Source of the DNA: Cherax quadricarinatus
Taxonomy: Eukaryota; Arthropoda; Malacostraca; Decapoda; Parastacidae
Length of the DNA: 64,000 nucleotides
Assembly: GCF_038502225.1 (NCBI RefSeq)
Contig: NC_091369.1
Span: 12,378,502 to 12,442,501 of the forward strand
Direction: 5' to 3'
Below the pieces are notes generated by a model, which did no database searches, was not told the DNA's origin, and saw only the letters and a program-made list of their open reading frames with translations. Below, one piece after another: positions 52,127 to 62,163 of the stretch (position 1 is the first letter of the stretch; each line of letters begins with the position of its first letter). The translations under genes were made by a program, and so were the position numbers.

Positions 52127-52491
52127 TAAACACAAGAACACCAACCAGCGAGAACACAGCACAAGTAACCTTCAAGGTTCACCTTGAACATACAAACACA
52201 TGTTAAGGCTGTTCCTTATTTTCCCTCTTGAGTTTACTCCCGCCTCCTGGAAATTACTCACTCCCCCTTGAAGGGTAACCCTCCCTTTGCTTTCCTCTTT
52301 ATTGCACAGTCTTTACACCGTCTACCATCAAGAATGATATTATAAGTACATAACGAAACTGAATATTAGGAATGATGTAACAAGCCCGGGTAGATCTGTC
52401 ACAAGCTATGATAACATAAACGTAGATTTATGGAGCAACTTGCAATGTGAAGAGACTGATATTGTAGTGGCCAGGTTAGTCTTGGTTACAA
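52127..52491. other. Unique DNA, no gene seen
   Basis: Nothing recognisable apart from possible upstream decayed sequence of the LINE relic that follows. Confidence 0.45.
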
Positions 52492-52800
52492 TCAGATGAT
52501 CAGACAAAATGCAAAGTGGCCAGTCCTATGGTCACTATCTTGAACATTTTGTGTTTAATCGTCCAGTTATTGAGGAATATAGAAATAGACGGTATACTAA
52601 CCTATGTGATATGTCAAGGTATCTTATTAATGAAAATAAAATAACAGATGTACTGTCTCAAATTTTCTTGCAACATTTAAGACAATTATAGATATAAATT
52701 CAGATGTACTCCTGTTAATTCTTTTGGGGCCTAGTTTCTAGGCTGTTTGTGTAGCCATTTGTTCATGCACTACCGTTCACAGGATGGGTATGAGGTACAT
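52492..52800 (+). pseudogene. LINE C-terminus (YGHYLEHFVFN) and 3' UTR
   Basis: The frame at 52509-52691 reads SYGHYLEHFVFNRPVIEEYR and then NRRYTNLCDMSRYLINENKI. It is homologous to 16282-16440, with the CxxC pair disrupted by a frameshift upstream. The 3' UTR has ATAGATATAAATTCAGATGT and ends near GTTCACAGGATGGGTATGAG. Confidence 0.7.
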
Positions 52801-52839
52801 AATACGCCACTACCCTCCACATACCCCGCTGCTCCATCC

Positions 52840-53200
52840 CAGGCCAGATCTCATAGTTGCTTCCCTGATCGATCAGGTTGTTGAAGACCGATAGCTGATG
52901 GCTGATCAGGAAATGTTTTCAGGAATCTGTTGAGTTTCCTCTTATACACGAAGGAAGGGTGCTGAAGAGTCGTGGTTCCTTTACATTTACTGAGCTCTCA
53001 GTGTTCTCATCTCACCCCTGCTTTTCATTGGAAGTATCCTGTTAAGTTTCTTGTTTTCATCTGTAGTAATTTCGGTGTGCAGATTTGGTACCTATTCCTC
53101 CAGTATCTTCCAGATGTAGACTATGATGCTTTTGTCTGACCTACTTTCTAAGGAGTACAGTCCAAGGGACTTCAATCACTCTCAGAAAATTAGTTGTTTG
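52840..53200 (-). pseudogene. LINE C-terminal relic, minus strand
   Basis: On the plus strand GAAGAGTCGTGGTTCCTTTA and GTAATTTCGGTGTGCAGATT are shared with 26680-26840, the other relic of this family. The minus strand retains only pieces (RKLNRFLKTFPDQPS). Sequence from 53201 to 53718 is unique, with no gene seen. Confidence 0.65.
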
Positions 53201-53716
53201 ACTGAGTTTATACGAATTATAAAGATTCTTTGTAAATTTTCCAGCCTTTAGTACACAGCAGTGTTCATTGACTTGGCTTCTCCTTTTAAAAGGTTCTAGT
53301 TTTCTAACCTATCATTGTCCTTGCAGTAGTTATAATAACATTGATGTGCTCTTTGAACATGAGATCTTATGACATTATCACTCCCAGGTCTCTTACATTA
53401 AACTTCCACTCGAATGAGTGATGATTTAAGCTTATCGTATCCTAAGGTGACTTTTATTTCCTCAAATTTTCCGTAACGTAGTAACTGGAATGTTACTCTC
53501 ATATAAATTCTTGCATTGTCCTCCTCTTCCTCCTCGACCTCTTCCTTCTTAGTAGGAGTGGCAGGAGTATGTGGTTTCCGCCTCCCACGCTTCTACTTCC
53601 TCTGTTGTTATACACACCACGGAAGTTGAAGGAGTGGTGGAGGTCAAGGAGGGAGGAGAGATGGAGAAGAGCTGGGAAGATAGAAGAGCACAGGAGAGGT
53701 AATAATATGATGGGTC

Positions 53717-53718
<2 letters not shown>

Positions 53719-53763
<45 letters not shown>

Positions 53764-53772
53764 GAGAGAGAG
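53719..53772. repeat. (GA)n microsatellite
   Basis: GA tract with two interruptions. (CT)n tracts follow at 53925-53960 and 54066-54092. Confidence 0.95.
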
Positions 53773-53924
53773 ATAGACTGAGGGAGAGAGAGCCCTAGGG
53801 GCCGAGTAGACCTGAGATGCCAGAGAATGAGGGCTTGCTCAACAGCTCAACCTTCCTAGTCTCCTGGGCTTTCGGCTCCCCGGGGTCCACTACTCTCTTA
53901 TGCCTCTATTGTCTTCTGCCTCAC

Positions 53925-53962
<38 letters not shown>

Positions 53963-53984
53963 CTTTATCTCTCTCTTTTTTTTT

Positions 53985-54070
53985 TACACAGGGTTTTACA
54001 AAGTTAATTTAAGGTTCCTAACTTTATACATTAGCTCAGAGCTGTTACCATCATCATTTGAAAGCTTTCT
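53985..54070 (-). mobile_element. LINE 3' UTR fragment
   Basis: On the minus strand TTTCAAATGATGATGGTAAC and AGCTCTGAGCTAATGTATAA match the 3' UTR at 58710-58790, between two CT tracts. Confidence 0.6.
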
Positions 54071-54092
54071 CTCTCTCTCTCTCTCTCTCTCT

Positions 54093-55250
54093 TCCATACT
54101 TTTTTAATCTAAACACATTTCCCCTCTGTTACTTTTCTTCCTGTCTCACTTTCTACCGCTGTTTATCAACTTTTTCTTTGCCAAATTTCACGTATTTTCT
54201 TAAATGATTCCAGTTGATTTCCTTTTTTTTTTTAATTATTCGCACCTTATTTGTTGTTTTCTCTCCTCTTTACCTCTCTTTCTACCTTCCCTTCTCTCCC
54301 ATTTACACATTTTTCTCCTCTCTCGTTGCCCTCTCTCTGCCTTTCTTTTCCACAATCTCCTTGAAATCTCTATCGTCCAATTTCATATCCACCCTCTTTC
54401 TTCCCTTCTCTTGTTCTCCTGCTTTCCCTTCTGCCCCATTTCTCTCCCTTCTCCCTCTCTAGTATCCTCCATTTACCCTTCTTTCCCTTCTTTTTTTTCT
54501 TTACATCTCCTTCTCTTTATAATTTTTAACATTTCTTTCCTCTTCTTTATCCTATACTCTCTTTTTTCTACCCTTTCCTACACCCCTTTCGAAAAGGGTA
54601 TGTTTTGATAAAGGTGTAGGGCTCTTGATTCAAGGAATCTGAGACAACCCCCCCCCTTTTAACTCCACCTCTTCCTCTCCCTTTCTCCTCTTACTCTATC
54701 CTTCCAGCTGTCATCGTGAGGGAGGAAACCATCTCCTTCCCTCGTGTTTCTCCATCCTTTTAGCAATTATTTTGAGGGAGAGATCCCTCCCTCCCTCTCT
54801 CCCCCATTCTTCTTTCTTCTCCGTCCTTCCTCCCCCATTCTTTTTTTAATTTTCTTCCTCCCTCCCCCATTTCTCTTTCATCTTCTTCCTCCCCATTCCT
54901 CTTTTATCTCCTTCATCCTTCCCTCCCCCATTCCTCTTTCATCTTCTCCCTCCCTCCTGCTTGTCCATTCTTCCAGTCATCATTCTGAGGGCTCCACTCT
55001 CCCTCTTGTTACTCCATCCTTCCAGCCATCACTGAGGGAGGGATCCATCACTGGGTATCTTGAAGGCATCAGCCATAAGTCATACCTCACCTGGTCCCAG
55101 AGCTTGACAAATGTCTCCTGTCTCTTTCTAGTTGATTTGCACCCTCGTTCACAGCTGGCCTTGACACCACAAAATTTGTCTCTCTTCTCTCTCTCTCTTC
55201 CTCTCTCACATTCTCTTTCTCTCTCTCTCTGATATTAAGTATTTTATTAT
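54093..55250. other. Pyrimidine-rich DNA, no gene seen
   Basis: CT-rich low-complexity sequence with spurious Leu/Ser/Pro/Phe-rich open frames. A small dispersed-repeat remnant lies at 54605-54640. No supported gene. Confidence 0.55.
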
Positions 55251-55299
55251 ATGACAAATGTACATGTAAATTATACTATCATTATTTTAGGTATCCCCG

Positions 55300-55860
55300 A
55301 AGGTATAACTTTAAGAGGATGCCTGAAATTTTCTTTCTCTACTCATACCTCAAGAACGCCTCATCCAATCGGACACAAATTTTCAACACTTGTGTACGGT
55401 AACGATGACCAAATTCTTGGAACAAATGGCAGGCTCTCGTCCCCTAACACAAAGATGCTGAACCCATTCCCAGCATCCTGAAATGACTGGGATAACTTCC
55501 AAAATCCCCAGACGTGGCAGAGCTTCAAACATATAAAAATGGTGCAAAAAAAAAACGACGTCGGGAAAGAGTGAAAATCAAATATATTGAAGCAGATTTG
55601 ACTCTTTTATGTGCAAAATATTGTGAAAATTCTATTCCAGTTTACCTGGAATAGAATATTGAATAACTTCAGTATTTAATGTTTGATGCATCTTAAGTTT
55701 CGTTTGCGTGCTGACAAATTTGTTGATGTAGTGAAATATTAAAAAAAAAACTTGGAATCACTGGAATCCATCCCATGACTGGAGAATGACTCATCAGGTC
55801 GGCTTCAAAATTTCCACACTGGTGTATCCTACTGAGAAGAAGGACGGTATTGATGCCATT
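55300..55860 (+). repeat. Two diverged copies of an unidentified sequence
   Basis: 55361-55396 (CTCATCCAATCGGACACAAA, TTTTCAACACTTGTGTA) and 55790-55830 (CTCATCAGGTCGGCTTCAAA, ATTTCCACACTGGTGTA) are similar. Both translate to GxKxSTLVY and share the phrase GACTGG upstream or downstream. They may be old copies of one element. The identity is unknown. Confidence 0.45.
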
Positions 55861-55867
55861 TTGCTAC

Positions 55868-56668
55868 GAGTACTGAAAACAGGACATCACAAGCTTACCT
55901 CTCCTCCTGTAGACACAAGTGCTGAAGACTGGACACCACAAGCTTACCTCTCCTCCTGTAGACACAAGTGCTGAAGACTGGACACCACAAGCTTACCTCT
56001 CCTCCTGTAGACGCAAGTGCTGAAAACAGGACATCACAAGCTTACTTCTCCTCACAAGCTTACCTCTCCTCCTGTAGACACAAGTGCTGAAGACTGGACA
56101 CCACAAGCTTACATCTCCTCCTGTAGACACAAGTACTGAAGACTGGACACCAAAAGCTTACCTCTCCTGTAGACACAAGTACTGAAGACTGGACACCACA
56201 AGCTTACCTCTCCTCCTGTAGACACAAGCACTGAAGACAGGACACCACAAGCTTACCTCTCCTCCTGTAGACACAAGCACTGAAGACAGGACACCACAAG
56301 CTTACCTCTCCTCCTGTAGACACAAGCACTGAAGACAGGACACCAAAAGCTTACCTCTCCTCCTGTAGACACAAGTACTGAAGACTGGACACCACAAGCT
56401 TACCTCTCCTCCTGTAGACACAAGTGCTGAAGACAGGACACCACAAGCTTACCTCTCCTCCTGTAGACACAAGTACTGAAGACTGGACACCACAAGCTTA
56501 CCTCTCCTCCTGTAGACATAAGTACTGAAGACAGGACACCACAAGCTTACCTCTCCTCCTGTAGACACAAGTACTGAAGACAGAACACCACAAGCTTACG
56601 TCTCCTCCTGTAGACACAAGTACTGAAGACAGGACACCACAAGCTTACCTCTCCTCCTGTAGACACAA
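55868..56668. repeat. Minisatellite, 49-bp unit with HindIII-type AAGCTT
   Basis: Sixteen copies with ACCACAAGCTTACCTCTCCT and CCTGTAGACACAAGTACTGA. Few variants and two partial units. Confidence 0.96.
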
Positions 56669-56798
56669 ATGGGAAATCACAACTACTACATGAGTTACCA
56701 CAAATATTATTTGCAAATGATATAGTGATGCTGGGTCATCTGACGAGTAGATAGCATTTTACAAAAAGACACCAGTGAAAGTTGCTTAGCGCATGATA

Positions 56799-57503
56799 TG
56801 TTAGAGCAGTGGTTCCCAAACTGGGGGTAAATTACCCCCTGGGGGTAATTTAACCATTTTTGGGGGGTAATGGAGGGGTGACAGAAAAAAAGTTATGAAT
56901 TCTGAAAATCAAGAAAACAATGCGGTACCCGGTATGAGGATTATTGTTAACTTTGTCTTAGTATATAAAGTTGTAAAGTAAACCTATTATAAGTAATAAA
57001 GTTAAACCAAATAACAATAAACATCAAAAACTAATATACAGTATTAGAAAAGAAGAAATATATAGCTAAGTGTGTGGAAACCCAAAAGTATTTTGACAAG
57101 TATGCTTCAGGACAAAAGTCACTCAGTAGCCCAGATCGACCTGTCCAGTACGCGTCACTCACTTCCTGAGGCTGCCTCTATTTCACACTGTCAGTTTATC
57201 TGAGCATCAGCCGAGGTAGACATAAGCTGGTATGTATGTGTACTGCCCTGTGCAGTATATAGTTAGTATTTACCCACTGTTACTGTGAATTTGTAGCTAT
57301 TATTAATTTTATATATAATGTATGTGTGGTTCTTACGTTTTCAATGGTTTTGCTAGGATTAGCAGAGTATGCGAGGCTGTATACGTTCACGTTTAGCCAT
57401 ATATATCAATAATAACAACATTTTGTGAAAGGGGTAACATGCTTTATGTGGCATGTTAAATTGGGTAACAAGCTGAAAAAGTTTGGGAACCACTGTGTTA
57501 GAG
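56799..57503. mobile_element. Non-autonomous hAT element with 8-bp target duplication
   Basis: TGTTAGAG at 56799-56806 and 57496-57503 is a perfect 8-bp direct repeat flanking 689 bp. The element begins CAGTGGTTCCCAAACTGGGG and ends, on the other strand, CAGTGGTTCCCAAACTTTTT: a 16-bp perfect terminal inverted repeat. The CAGNG-type start and 8-bp duplication are hallmarks of the hAT superfamily. The interior is AT-rich with no transposase frame, so it depends on an enzyme elsewhere. Inside the left end AAATTACCCCC and GGGGGTAATTT form a small hairpin. Confidence 0.92.
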
Positions 57504-57949
57504 GCTCGATCCTCCGACCGCTAATTACGCCCAGGTGTCGGAAAGGTTCTAAAGTGGAGCAAGTGGTAAATGATAACTCACTGAGACGGTTATACTAGTA
57601 TATTGAGAATAAAGATGGTAGGAAGCCAAGCCTGCAGTCTGATGTTCTGTCTGTCTGAGGGTACGTGCCTGGCTGACTACTGACAGCGGGGCGTCCAGCA
57701 TTTCAAAGTCTGCTGATCTGACAGTATTTGAAGTCTGTGGCATCACGGCTAACGTATGTGAAATAGGTTTCTGATAGGTGAAGCTGTTGGTAAGAGCTCT
57801 AGAAGATCTGAGGAGAATGAGAGATGATAAAGTAATTGTGGTAAAGTTGGAGAGAAGGTTCAGACGCTGCTTGAGAACGACGCTGTGTAAATGAACGAAG
57901 TTAGAAGTGTAGTTGCTATACATCACTAAATATTAACGCCACATCCCGG
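57504..57949. other. Unique DNA with a 125-codon open frame on the minus strand
   Basis: A minus-strand frame (57926-57549, MMYSNYTSNFVHLHSVVLKQ...) is open for 125 codons. It is not low-complexity, but I recognise no family and see no splice or promoter context. Real coding is doubtful. Confidence 0.35.
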
Positions 57950-58130
57950 TGCTCTCACCACTATACAGTATTGTCATCACTATAAAGCACACCACTACAC
58001 AGTACTGTCATCACTATAAAACATACCTACCTCTATACAAGTTACCATTATACAGTAGTCATCACTATCAGCTGATATTTGTTATGGGTCATCAGCTGAT
58101 GTTTATTATGGTCCATCAGCTGATATTTAA
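57950..58130. repeat. Short repeats CACAGTACTGTCATCACTATA and CATCAGCTGATATTT
   Basis: About four degenerate copies of the first unit and three of the second. AGTACTGT and CATCAGCTGATA contain short palindromes. Confidence 0.7.
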
Positions 58131-58179
58131 TAAAAAAATATTAGTCCTCAGATATGATAGAGAGAGAGAGAGAGATCTC

Positions 58180-58812
58180 GCATCTGCTTGACAGTAGGGG
58201 TTGCAAGATCCTGTACGAGGCGCAAGTACGCTCACACCTTGAGTATGCTCCACTTTCTTGGTTTGCCTGCCCCCCCCCCCTCTCATCTGCGACTGCTTGA
58301 CAGAGTAGAGAACAGAGCAAGACGTCTCATCTCTCGCCTGGACCCATCCTGGATAGATCTGTCATTTCAGCAGAGCCTTCAACACAGGAGGGATGTGGGT
58401 GGCCTTACTGTTATGTCAAGGCCAATATTGTCAAAGTACCACACTTGGATCCACTTCGAGGACAGCGTGAAACAAGCTTTTATGCCACAAGACGGGCAGA
58501 AAGCAGCAACTTCACTCTGGCTGTACCCTTCTCCAGAACATCACTCCATCTGAGATCATATATACCCAGGATGACTCGAGTATGGAACACATTCGTACAG
58601 CATAATGATGTCAACGAGATAAAGTCAGTTATCAAATGAAAATGCTGGCCCACAGATGGCTTCAACTTCATCCTGTTCCCTACTTGTATGTCTCATAACA
58701 ATAAAAATGCTTTCAAATGAGCTGATGTAGGTAACAGCTCTTAGCTTGCCAATAAAGTTAGGAATCCTTAACCTGTAAATAGCTTGTCAATAAAGCTAGG
58801 GATCCTTAATTA
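58180..58812 (+). pseudogene. LINE RT C-terminus and 3' UTR
   Basis: Frames read CKILYEAQVRSHLEYAPLSW and LRLLDRVENRARRLISRLDP, then LQHRRDVGGLTVMSRPI, and after a frameshift VPFSRTSLHLRSYIPRMTRV and WNTFVQHNDVNE. This is the typical C-terminus of a Jockey/CR1-type RT (QVRSHLEYAxLxW to TRVWNxF). At least one frameshift separates the two halves. The 3' UTR follows to the GA tract, with two AATAAAG units. The same 3' UTR occurs at 41890 and 53985. Confidence 0.75.
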
Positions 58813-58819
58813 ACACCCT

Positions 58820-59049
<230 letters not shown>

Positions 59050-59423
59050 CTAACATACTAAGAGAAATAAAGTTATACTGCACCAAGGTGGTAAACCCGT
59101 TCTATTGAATTTCTTTATATCTCTTTATTATACCCCGTGATATATCTCCCCGCCCTACCTGCATGTGTAAGTAGGCAACCAGCCTATCACGCCTTGTATC
59201 TTTATTTCTCTAATATTCCTCGTAGGAGACCAATACATATCATGCCTCCAATCTTTATCCCTAATATTCCTCGTAAGAGATGAATACCTTTATAAGGAGA
59301 AGCGCAATGATACCGCCTCGCGGGACACCGCAATCTTCTAAACCAACGCGAATGCGCAAACACATTCGGTGTTTAATGCTTCGAGTTTAATTATCAATGC
59401 AGACTATTTTATTACAGCAGACG

Positions 59424-59790
59424 GTATGTGTCGTGGTACAGCAGACAACGGGGTTCTTTACGCTACCTTTAACAGACAACGGGTTTAACATTACCTGTAA
59501 CAGACAACGGGTTTAACATTACCTGTATCAGACAACGAGTTTAACATTACCTTTAACAGACAATGGGGTTCTTTACGTTACCTTTACCAGACAACGGGTT
59601 TAACATTACCTGTATCAGACAACGGGTTAACATTACCTTTAACAGAGAATGGGGTTCTTTACGTTACCTGTAACAGACAACGGGTTTAACATTACATGTA
59701 ACAGACGACGGGTCTGTTTGCAGTCGCTATAAGAGTATGTTTGCTACAGCAGACAACGTTAATGTTGTTACTGCAGACAACGAGTTTCTT
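59424..59790. repeat. Minisatellite, 28-bp unit, variable
   Basis: About 11 units with CAGACAACGGGTTTAACATT and ACCTGTAA, and a GGGGTTCTTTACGTTACC variant. Confidence 0.85.
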
Positions 59791-59889
59791 TACAATCACT
59801 GAAATATTCAGCGGCTCTGTTTAAATATTACTTATGACAATATCTACGTTGATTCTGGTCGGTAGACAATTCTACTGACCACTTTGTGT

Positions 59890-60310
59890 GTGTACTCACC
59901 TAGTTATGGCTGCAGGGGTCGATTCACAGCTCCTGGCCCCGCCTCTTCATTGGTCGCTACTAGGTCCGCTCTCTCCCTGCTCCGTGAGCTTTATCATACC
60001 TCGTCTTAAAGCTATGTATAGATCCTGGCTCCACTACATCACTCTCCAGACTGTTCTACTTCCTGACAACTCTTTGACTGAAGGAATACTTCCTAACATC
60101 CCTGTGATTAATCTGAGTTTTCAACTTCCAAATGTGACCCCTTGTTGCTGTGTCTCATCTCTGAAACATTCTGTCCCTATCCACCCTGTCAATTCCTCTC
60201 AGTGTTTTATGTTATCATGTCTCCCTTATCCCTTCTGTCCTCCAGTGTCGTCAGGTTGATTTCATTTAACCTCTCCTCAGCTCCGGGGACAAGTCTTGTT
60301 GAATACCTTT
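59890..60310 (-). pseudogene. LINE RT C-terminus and 3' end, minus strand
   Basis: Plus-strand GTACTCACCTAGTTATGGCT (3' end) and, inward, GTATAGATCCTGGCTCCACT. The minus strand retains pieces corresponding to VVEAGSIHSFKK and the HSWKLKTQM block of 35868-36200, with frameshifts. It belongs to the same family as 61603-62163 by my recollection of the full element. A GT tract adjoins each end. Confidence 0.7.
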
Positions 60311-60311
60311 G

Positions 60312-60314
60312 CAC

Positions 60315-60378
<64 letters not shown>
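60312..60378. repeat. (GT)n microsatellite
   Basis: About 33 GT units between two LINE 3'-end pieces. Confidence 0.97.
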
Positions 60379-60381
<3 letters not shown>

Positions 60382-60565
60382 CACCTAGTTGAGGTTGCGG
60401 GGGTCGAGTCCGAGCTCCTGGCCCCGTGTGTGTGTGTGTGTGTGTTTACTTATTTGTGGTTACAGGGGGTCGAGTCTTAGGCCCTGGCCCCGCTTCTTCG
60501 CTGTGTGTGTAATCACCTATTTGTGGTTACAGGGGTCAAGTCTTAGCTCCTGGCCCCCAACTCTT
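60376..60565 (-). mobile_element. Three tandem LINE 3'-end fragments separated by GT tracts
   Basis: Pieces at 60376-60426, 60445-60498 and 60511-60565 each carry the LINE 3' end (CTCACCTAGTTGAGGTTGCG, TTATTTGTGGTTACAGGGGG, CACCTATTTGTGGTTACAGG) followed by TCCTGGCCCC. Each piece is bordered by GT or TGTG tracts. Confidence 0.75.
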
Positions 60566-60771
60566 TGCTGTATGAGTGTGTGGTGCGTGGTGTGTGTGTG
60601 TGTGTGATTGCGTGAGGAGGGAGCGCATAATTTTGCAAGGGCATGATGTGGTCGTGCACAAGTAGAGTGCGTGGCGTGAGGTGTGGGAGTGCGTGTGTAA
60701 TGTACATTAGTACACTCTGTCATCGGGCGGAGATGTTCCCCGATAGCGTCTTGTATGAAACATCTCAATCT

Positions 60772-60775
<4 letters not shown>

Positions 60776-60809
<34 letters not shown>
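60776..60809. repeat. (CT)n microsatellite
   Basis: Seventeen CT units. Confidence 0.95.
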
Positions 60810-60810
<1 letters not shown>

Positions 60811-60892
60811 GCGTTAATCGTTTGATTTGTGTCCATGACGCAATATGGTTGCAGTTCTGTGGATGATTTGTTACTGCTGTGGTAGTGGAGGT

Positions 60893-61505
60893 GGTTGATT
60901 GTGGTGGGTTTTTGTAGTGGTGGTAATGTTGCTGCAGTGGTTGTGGTATCGTGGTGGAGTTCGTATTGTGCTGCTGATGTGGTGGTGTTGTGCTGTTGTA
61001 GTGGTAGTGTTGTGCTGTTGTAGTGGTAGTGGTGTTGTGGTAGTTGTGGTGTTGTGGTGGCTGTGGTGGTGGTGGTTGTGGTGCTGGAGTCGTGGTGCCG
61101 CAGCAGTGTTTTAGTGGTGGCGCTGCTGCAGTGTTGTAGTGGTGGTGCTGCTGCAGTGTTGTAGTGGTGCTGCTGCTGCAGTGTTGTAGTGGTGCTGCTG
61201 CTACAGTGTTGAAGTGGTGCTGCTACTGCAATGCTGTAGTGGTGCTGCTGCTGCAGTGTTGCAGTGGTGTTGTTACTGCAGTGTTGTAGTGGTGCTGCTG
61301 CTGCAGTGCTGTAGTGGTGCTGCTGCTACAGCAGCGTTGCTGTGGTGTTGCTGCAGTGTTGTAGTGGTGGTGCTGCTGCTGCAGTGTTGTAGTGGTGGTG
61401 GTGCTGCTACAGTGTTGTAGTGGTGGTGGTGGTGCTGCTACAGTGTTGTAGTGGTGGTGGTGCTGATGCAGTGTTGTAGTGGAGGCGATATAGTGCTGTT
61501 GTAGT
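60893..61505. repeat. GTGGTGCTGCTGCTGCAGTGTTGTA array
   Basis: About 20 variable units of 24-33 bp built from GTGGTGCTGCTGCTGCAGTG and TTGTA. Many units include CTGCTGCTGCAG, a partly self-complementary CTG/CAG tract that can form hairpins. Confidence 0.9.
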
Positions 61506-61573
61506 GGTTTTGGTGCTGGCGGTACAGTAAGCAAAATATAAACAAAGCATTCACTAGCGAAGGAAAACCTGAT

Positions 61574-61599
61574 CACACACACACACACACACACACACA
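61574..61599. repeat. (CA)n microsatellite
   Basis: Twelve CA units directly upstream of the LINE RT fragment. Confidence 0.95.
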
Positions 61600-61602
61600 T
61601 GC

Positions 61603-62163
61603 AAGAAGGTCTTCGACACAGTTCCTCACAAGAGGTTACTGCAAAAGCTAGAGGACCAGGCACACATAACAGGAAAGGCACTGCAATGGATCAGAGAATA
61701 TCTGACAGGGAGGCAACAACGAGTCATGGTACGCGACGAGGTGTCAGAGTGGGCGCCTGTGACAAGCGGGGTTCCACAGGGGTGCTGTTCTTGGTATACG
61801 TGAACGACATAACGGAAGGGATAGACTCAGAAGTGTCCTTGTTTGCAGATGATGTGAAGTTAATGAGAAGAATCAAATCGGACGAGGATCAGGAAGGACT
61901 ACAAAGAGACCTGGACAGGCTACAAGCCTGGTCCAGCAACTGGCTCCTTGAATTTAACCCTGCCAAATGCAAAGTCATGAAGATTGGGGAAGGGCAAAGA
62001 AGACCGCAGACACAATATAGTTTAGATGGCCAAGGACTGCAAACCTCACTCAAGGAAAAAGATCTGGAGGTGAGTATAACACCGAGCATATCTCCTGAGG
62101 CGCACATCAATCAGATAACTGCTGCAGCATACGGGCGCCTGGCAAACCTACGGATAGCGTTCT
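61603..62163 (+). pseudogene. LINE reverse transcriptase fragment with catalytic motifs, one deletion
   Basis: The first frame reads KKVFDTVPHKRLLQKLEDQA and ITGKALQWIREYLTGRQQRV to WAPVTSGVPQG at about 61780. The frame then shifts and continues as VLFLVYVNDITEGIDSEVSL with FADDVKLM (the catalytic FADD), then NWLLEFNPAKCKVMKIG and AAYGRLANLRIAF. Compared with the usual PQGSVLGPVLF, 16 bases are missing at the junction, which breaks the frame. The 5' edge starts inside motif A, next to a CA tract. The 3' edge is cut by the 32-bp array. It is probably from the family whose C-termini lie at 35868 and 59890. Confidence 0.8.

Noticed and set aside
57549..57926. 125-codon open frame on the minus strand
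   Set aside because: Non-repetitive composition, but no recognisable domain and no context. Kept only as an unexplained frame.
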